The position numbers and the translations under genes were made by a program. A DNA stretch of 64,000 bases, taken from Hydractinia symbiolongicarpus (Eukaryota; Cnidaria; Hydrozoa; Anthoathecata; Hydractiniidae). Below, one piece after another: positions 58,894 through 64,000 of this stretch. The notes beneath the pieces are model-generated. The model did not search any database. It was not told the DNA's origin and was given only the letters and a program-made list of their open reading frames with translations. Every line of letters starts with the position of its first letter. Positions within the stretch are counted from its first letter, which is position 1. Location of the stretch: contig NC_079881.1 in the NCBI RefSeq assembly GCF_029227915.1, positions 20,869,501 through 20,933,500 on the forward strand, read 5' to 3'.

Positions 58894-59322
58894 ATGGAAT
58901 CACTGTTGAAAAGAATAGTCAGGGAAGAAGTAGAGCGAGCTCTCTCCTCAAATCCTTCCAGTAGTACTTTTGCACCACCAAGTACAACCACTGTCAACAG
59001 TCATGTTACCGCAAGCTGCACCACCATCACCACCAACCCTTCTATCGGCAGTAACCCTAATGCTAAACGCAGCAGAGAAACTAATGGAGACACTCAACTA
59101 TCCTCCCATCCTAAAAAGGAGAAGACTGAAGTACGCCTTAATAAATTGCTGAATCAAATACAAAAGAAAACGCCGAACAAACAAAATACACCTAAGTCTT
59201 CAAAGTCAATGAAAGTGCAAGTGAGATACCAAAGAAAAGGCATATGTGGCAATTTTGTTACCGTTAAGCAGTCTGAGGGTTCGGATATTCTTAACCTCTC
59301 TGCTTTTAAGAATGAAATGTAA
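58894..59322 (+). CDS. Small accessory protein of the IS3EU-like element
   Basis: 142 aa from ATG 58,894, three bases after an acceptor-like TCTCTTTATAG, so an upstream non-coding exon is possible. The N-terminus (ESLLKRIVREEVERALSS) could form an amphipathic helix. A threonine/serine/proline-rich linker with a basic KRSRE and KKEKTEV stretch follows, then a more ordered C-terminus (VQVRYQRKGICGNFVTVK). It converges with the transposase gene (stop 59,558). The family is not recognised; its location between the terminal repeats suggests a helper or regulator of transposition. Confidence 0.5.
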   Translation: MESLLKRIVREEVERALSSNPSSSTFAPPSTTTVNSHVTASCTTITTNPSIGSNPNAKRSRETNGDTQLSSHPKKEKTEVRLNKLLNQIQKKTPNKQNTPKSSKSMKVQVRYQRKGICGNFVTVKQSEGSDILNLSAFKNEM

Positions 59323-59557
59323 TTAACACTGTTTTGTCAAGAAATCAACTTTTTTCATCGCTAAATATCTTATTGGTACTACCATAATCAATTCTCGCTC
59401 AATGACGAATTCAGTTTTCGCGCATTTGATCTAAAGTTGGTGGAAATTTAATTTGAAACTGGGAGAATAAGTTATGGAGATTTATCACATTGTATGAGAA
59501 ATGTAGTTATAACCACTAGCTTGAAAGTGTGTATTAACTTTATGTTAAGCATGTATT

Positions 59558-60854
59558 CTACATGTATTTGTTCACAGCTTCTAATAAACTAATATAAACT
59601 TCAAACGCCTCAGTTATTTTTTCTGGCCGTCTGTTACTTCTTCCATTATTCATTTCAAAAACAATTTTTGCGAATTCTAAAAATTCTGCGCTGTTATCTT
59701 GCAAGGAAACGCAAAATTGTGGGTCGTCAAATTCGTCCACTTCTGCTAAGTCTACTTCTTTTCTAAAGGATTGAGAGTTGAAAATTTCTGGTACAAAGTA
59801 TAAGGTATCTAACCGACCACGAGGCAGTATTTTGTTAGAACTTGGCGCCAGTATATGTTTGTTCCATCTCTCCGCGAATTCCTTCAAATCTTTCCTTATC
59901 AAATGAATGAAAGAGTATCTGACACACTCAGTTATAACTGGATTACCTGAGTCAAGTAATCCAAAATCTACTAACTCCTTAAAAAAATTTCGCCACCATA
60001 TAATCCTGTCGTATCGGAATTGCGACCATAAGGATTCAATGCGTTGATTTGCCGTTGATGCCCCGATTAAATAGCTGGCCAACCCTTGAAATTCATCATC
60101 ATGAGCAGAGCGCAGTGCAATTTGTATAGCTTCTACGATACTATTCTCCGTCCCGTCGTCGGAGCGAATACGTAGGGGAACTGCATTCATCTGTTTCACA
60201 GCTTGAATGTAATAATGTGCGATTACTTCTGGTTGCTTATTGGTTACACCTACTTCTAACCAAATAATTCTCCGCGAAAACCCGTCGATACAACCATGTA
60301 CACTGAATCCGAATGGTTTGAGCTTGTCATATCCATCGATGTGCCATAGGTGATCAGGTCCAGGGACTGTATAGACCCTTCTCCTCAGCCGCCTTTTCCT
60401 CCGCGTGGACACACCTTCGGGATCTAATTCTCGCATGATTTCCATGATAGTAGCTCGCTTAGCAGGAATCCCCAAATTCTTTATTACATTCCAAACCTTT
60501 CTGTACCCTATAAAAAGAATATAATAAATTAATCACCAACATAGATTGTTTAGAAACATACATGATTATATGTACTTAAAGTGGCATACCCATTGAGTTT
60601 CCACTGCCGAGTAGTTCCATTGAAACCAATTTTTTAATTTCTTCTCTGTCTTCGATCTTAGCCGGATGTCGTCTATACAGTCCCAACTTGGAAAGCGTTC
60701 TCTTCAAGCTAGACAAACTCACAAACACATCATGCTGTGCTGCTAAGAATCCCAGGATTTCTAGATTACTAAAGCCTTGTCCAAAGTAAGAAGTTATTAA
60801 AGCATCTCTATCAAAACATTTTGAACTTAAACAAGGCAGATACGATGTCGCCAT
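59558..60854 (-). CDS. Integrase-core (DDE) transposase, IS3EU-like
   Basis: Two exons (60,854-60,590; 60,507-59,558) join in phase 1 across an 82-bp intron to give 404 aa. ATG 60,854 is the first ATG in the frame. Residues ~14-70 form a helix-turn-helix region (DRDALITSYFGQGFSNLEIL, LSSLKRTLSKLGLYRR). The splice joins GNSMG to YRKVWNVIK. A basic RKRRLRRR stretch precedes the catalytic core: D in WHIDGYDK, D in RIRSDDGTEN, E in ANQRIESLW, the D-D-E of the retroviral-integrase superfamily. No stop or frameshift is present. The protein should bind the inverted repeats and carry out cut-and-paste transfer. It resembles many animal 'integrase core domain' proteins. Confidence 0.85.
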
Positions 60855-61125
60855 GTTGTTTCCTGCCCCGCAAACAAAGCAATGAAAATTTAACAAAATC
60901 AGGACCAGATGAAAAATATCGATTAAATTTGTGCCAAAATGCTCTCGCGGGCGTGAATGAATTTTTCCTTGCGCGTATTAATACAATGGTGCGTGCATCA
61001 AAGCTGTGCGTGCAAGACTATAACTTGAGCGCGCGTAAATTAAAGCACTTATGTTCCCTGGAATGGTGCGCGTTGAGGAAATTTGTGCGTGCGCACAATG
61101 AACCTTCAGGGCCATCGTAGAAACT

Positions 61126-61371
61126 GATTGGCGTATTCTAGTCACGTGAATCTTATTTTTCTAAGTAAAGGAAAGCTTTGTTTTTAAATGTTGGCCATGT
61201 GTGTAAAGTTCGTGAGTGGGTAGCTAGGTAGGATCATTAGAGTCTCAAAGCCTCGATGTTTAGCACAAAGGTGACAAGTGACAGGGGATCAACAACGTGA
61301 CTGATTACCAGAACTAGATATCTTAAAAGAGGATGGCCTCACGGCCTATGATAAACTATATACATTTTACA
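61126..61371 (-). repeat. Probable 3' LTR (part) of Ty3 copy 2
   Basis: On the minus strand a purine tract (AAAAAGGGGGCA) is followed by TGTAAAATGTATATAG from 61,371 downward. Polypurine tract then TG is the normal start of a 3' LTR. The sequence continues to 61,126 and then into the IS3EU-like element, resuming beyond it at 58,421. The LTR end is therefore not fixed, and no 5' LTR is in the window to compare. Confidence 0.5.
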
Positions 61372-61425
61372 TGCCCCCTTTTTGGAAGCCAAATACTATT
61401 GTAGCGTTCATAATATACATGTCCG

Positions 61426-64000
61426 TCAATCATGTGATTGACCAGTCATCTTTGGTGATAGGGGACGGGGGCATCCTCGTTGACGTGTGCTGCGTCTGGG
61501 TTGTTCATCGGGTGATGGATGGCTGATTGCCTGTCTTGACGGTGATAGTGTTGTGGGTTCTTGGGGAACGTTCGGGGGCGGAGCGACGGAAACGTTTTGC
61601 GGTTGTTGCAAAGGTGCTAGAGGGGGGGATTGAGCTGTCATCGTTGGTCTGGCGGCAAACTGTGAAGATCTCTTTGAGGAATCGTCTGTTTCTCAAGGTG
61701 GTGTGTCGGCTTCCATCGACGACGATCCGATATTGGCGGTTCGGCACAGTCTCGGATACGAATCCGGTACTGTTCCATTTCTTTGGTTGATTGCCTTTCT
61801 GGTTCTGTATTTGCACGTAGTCCCCTACGTTGAGTGTTGGTAGTTTGTTGGTCGTTTCTTGTGGCGGTTTGACAACGTGTCGTTTTGCTAGCGCTTCTCT
61901 CTTGCTGGCGATTTCTTGCCATTCGGTTCGTAGCTTGACATTTGACATTGAAAGGTGATCTCTGATTGGTTGACCGAATAATGTTTCTGCTGGTGATATC
62001 CCGGTGAGTTGACAGGGGTGTTACGGTGAGTCATAAGAACGTTGACAGCGTTTTCATTGTCTAATTTCCCGTTTCTTGGATCAACATTGCCGAGGAGGAT
62101 GCGCTTAGCTGATTTGACAACGGCTTTCGCTCTCCCGTTGCTTTGGGCATAGTAGGCTGACAATAAGCGTTGGCGGATCCTCCATTGTTTCAGGAAGACT
62201 CTATAGTCGTGCAAGTCGAATGGTGGGCCTCCATCGGCAGCAATCTTTTCCGGTACTCCGAACAGGGCAAAGTACATCAGTAGGACTTTTTTGAGGGACC
62301 GGAAGTGTTAGATTTGCAACTTCGACCCATCCAGAGTATGCGTCTACATAGATGAGGTAAGTGAATCCTGAGAGTTTGCATAGGTCTGTGGCGACGATTT
62401 CGAACGGAACTTCTGGTGATCGTGACTCGATTGGTGGTTCTGTCGGCTGTGTTGGTGCTTGCTCGTTGCATTGGCGCCATTGAGGTCGGTACAATCTCAC
62501 AGCTGCATCAAGTCCTGGCCAAAAGAATCTCTCACGAGCATTTTGCCATCATACTGCTGACTCCCTGGTGGGCTGCGTGTAGGCCTTCGAGGACGATGCG
62601 ACGGAGATCTTTGGGGATGAGCATTTTGTGGCGTTTGAACGGCACGCCGCCGACAACATACAGTTCTTCTCGCATGTTCCAGTAGGGATGCAGGTCGGTA
62701 TGCAGGTCGGCCTTCGTAGACGGGAATCCGTTAGTGATTACGTCAACAAGGGCGATGCACTCCTGGTCATGAGCTGCATGGCGTCGGACGATTTCCCAGT
62801 CGACTGAGGAGGTACTATCTGCTTCTGATTGTGCGAATGATAGTGCTGCTGCTTCACAGGCTTCAGTCTCATTGGCTTCTTCGACGGGGTTACGGGATGT
62901 GGTGTTGGCAAACTTCATCTTCTTGGACTTGCCTGGGATGTGGACGATCTTGAAACGGTACATGAGTGTTTTCTCCATGAGGTATAGTAACCGTGGGTTT
63001 GATATCGAACTTAGTTCTCTGTCGTTCAGTATCCTAGTCAGCGGTTTGTGGTCGACCGCTACCGTAAGATTTGGGGACCCCAACACGAACATTTGACAAC
63101 GTTGTAGGCCGTGGACAACTGCTAGGGCTTCCCCCTTCGATTGGGGCGTATCTGCTCTCAGCGTCGTTCGTGAAACGGGAGCCAGCGAAGACTAGTTTCC
63201 AATGGTCGTCTCCACAATCCGGTTTGGAGGATCCCTGACATCACAGTGCTTCTGTGTCAGATCGAAACCTATTCCTGTTTTTGACCAGTCTGTTGTCAAA
63301 CAGGTAGGGCGTTGTGGTTCAAATGTTCTCACACCGTCTTTAACTAGTTTGATAATCTTATTCTTGGAAGCTTCGAAAAGTTCATCTAACGTTTCGTCCC
63401 AAAAGAATGTCTTTGATGATAGTATTTGTCGAAACGGTTCCATGATCGGGGCCTGAGCAAAAGCGTATGCGAGTTGGTTGACTAGTCCAAACCAGGATCT
63501 CACGTCAGTGACACATTTTGGTGTTGGGAAGTCCTTGATGGCGGAGAGGATTTTCCTAAGCGGGCGGTATCCGTCTTCGAATAGCTCAAAACCAGCGAAT
63601 TCGACGACTGGTTGACAAAACTGAAATTTATCTTTGTTGAACACAATGCCGTTGTTGGCGCACAGAATTAGATAGTCTATTGTGTGCCAGAAAGAGTTTT
63701 CGATGCTGTTGTCCCAAAGAAGTGTATCGTCAATAATTCTTGCGGATCGTGGGAATCCTTGCGTGATGTCGTCGAATCTCCGAGTGTACGCGTCTCCGGA
63801 GACGTGGTATCCCATAGGGGCACGGCAGTATCGGTACCGGCCCCATTCTGTGATGAACTCTTGGTGGATTCGTGGAGCGGTAAGCTGTGATATCCGTTCC
63901 ATGCGTCTATTACGGTCCTGAGGGTTCTCACAGGGACAGTTGATACGACAATGAAGGGGCTTGGTGTGTGATGTGGTTCTCTGAGAGTGGCATCGTTGAG
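61426..64000 (-). pseudogene. Ty3/Gypsy retrotransposon pol, copy 2, decayed and cut by the window
   Basis: Minus-strand frames give, in order: RT with IDDTLLW (near 63,735) and KDKFQFCQPVVEFAGFELFE; RNase H with TTDWSKTGIGFDL (63,192-63,902) and DHKPLTRILNDREL (62,532-63,092); the integrase histidine pair (HAAHQGVSS); an integrase core with VATDLCKL (62,201-62,500), ADGGPPFD and SNGRAKAVVK (61,888-62,277), where the catalytic glutamate is replaced by K; and a proline-rich C-terminal tail (61,426-61,948). Each step changes frame, so the copy is inactive. It is the same family as 41,900-45,450, in opposite orientation. Confidence 0.85.

Larger units (their letters stand above)
58422..61119 (-). 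mobile_element. Complete IS3EU-like DNA transposon
   Basis: The ends are TACGATGGCCCTGAAGGTTC (58,422 onward) and its reverse complement ending at 61,119; the inverted repeat continues for at least 45 bp (CATTGTGCGCAC, CACAAATTT). A 6-bp target duplication GAAACT lies at 58,416-58,421 and 61,120-61,125. Inside are an intact integrase-like transposase (minus) and a facing small gene (plus). Six-bp duplications, TAYG-type ends and this integrase-core protein fit, from memory, the IS3EU superfamily. It is 156 bp from the MULE. Confidence 0.8.

Overview
The window looks like metazoan nuclear DNA, most likely from a cnidarian and perhaps a hydrozoan. It is AT-rich, with long intergenic stretches, GT-AG introns, an Ig/fibronectin cell-surface gene, tRNA-derived SINEs, and a mix of DIRS, Ty3, CR1-type, Harbinger, Kolobok-like, MULE and IS3EU-like elements. 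The species placement is an inference from the repeat repertoire and cannot be proved from the sequence alone.

Left third (1-20,674): a gene-poor flank with SINE and repeat fragments, then one host gene on the minus strand (10,265-20,674). It can be assembled as 16 exons with matching phases (about 1,049 aa): signal peptide, six Ig or Ig-like domains, four FN3 domains, and a final 18-residue hydrophobic tail with nothing after it. This is the 6 Ig + 4 FN3 + GPI layout of contactins. Its largest intron holds a GC-rich minisatellite and a SINE that landed inside a 72-bp tandem duplication.

Middle (20,675-49,300): mostly non-coding. It contains two related copies of a repeat element with internal degenerate arrays (the other copy is at 7.6 kb), hairpins, a TATA box with a candidate first exon, a probable small gene with tandemly duplicated mini-exons (33.2-34.4 kb), and then an accumulation of dead elements: DIRS, Harbinger, Ty3, SINEs, a frameshifted ubiquitin protease exon and a truncated LINE.

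Right third (49,300-64,000): DNA transposons with precise ends. Two Kolobok-like elements are nested, each flanked by TTAA; they carry a THAP protein, a THAP-start protein and a protein resembling the cysteine-rich P2RX7 tail domain. Next is a 5,202-bp Mutator-like element with perfect 32-bp terminal repeats and a 9-bp target duplication. Its single intact nine-exon gene (1,250 aa) joins a MULE DDE transposase, a SWIM zinc finger, an Ulp1-type cysteine protease and a PHD finger. Only 156 bp further is a 2,698-bp IS3EU-like element with a 6-bp target duplication and an intact two-exon transposase, next to and probably inside the 3' LTR of a decayed Ty3 element that runs off the window. The MULE is the best candidate for an undescribed system.
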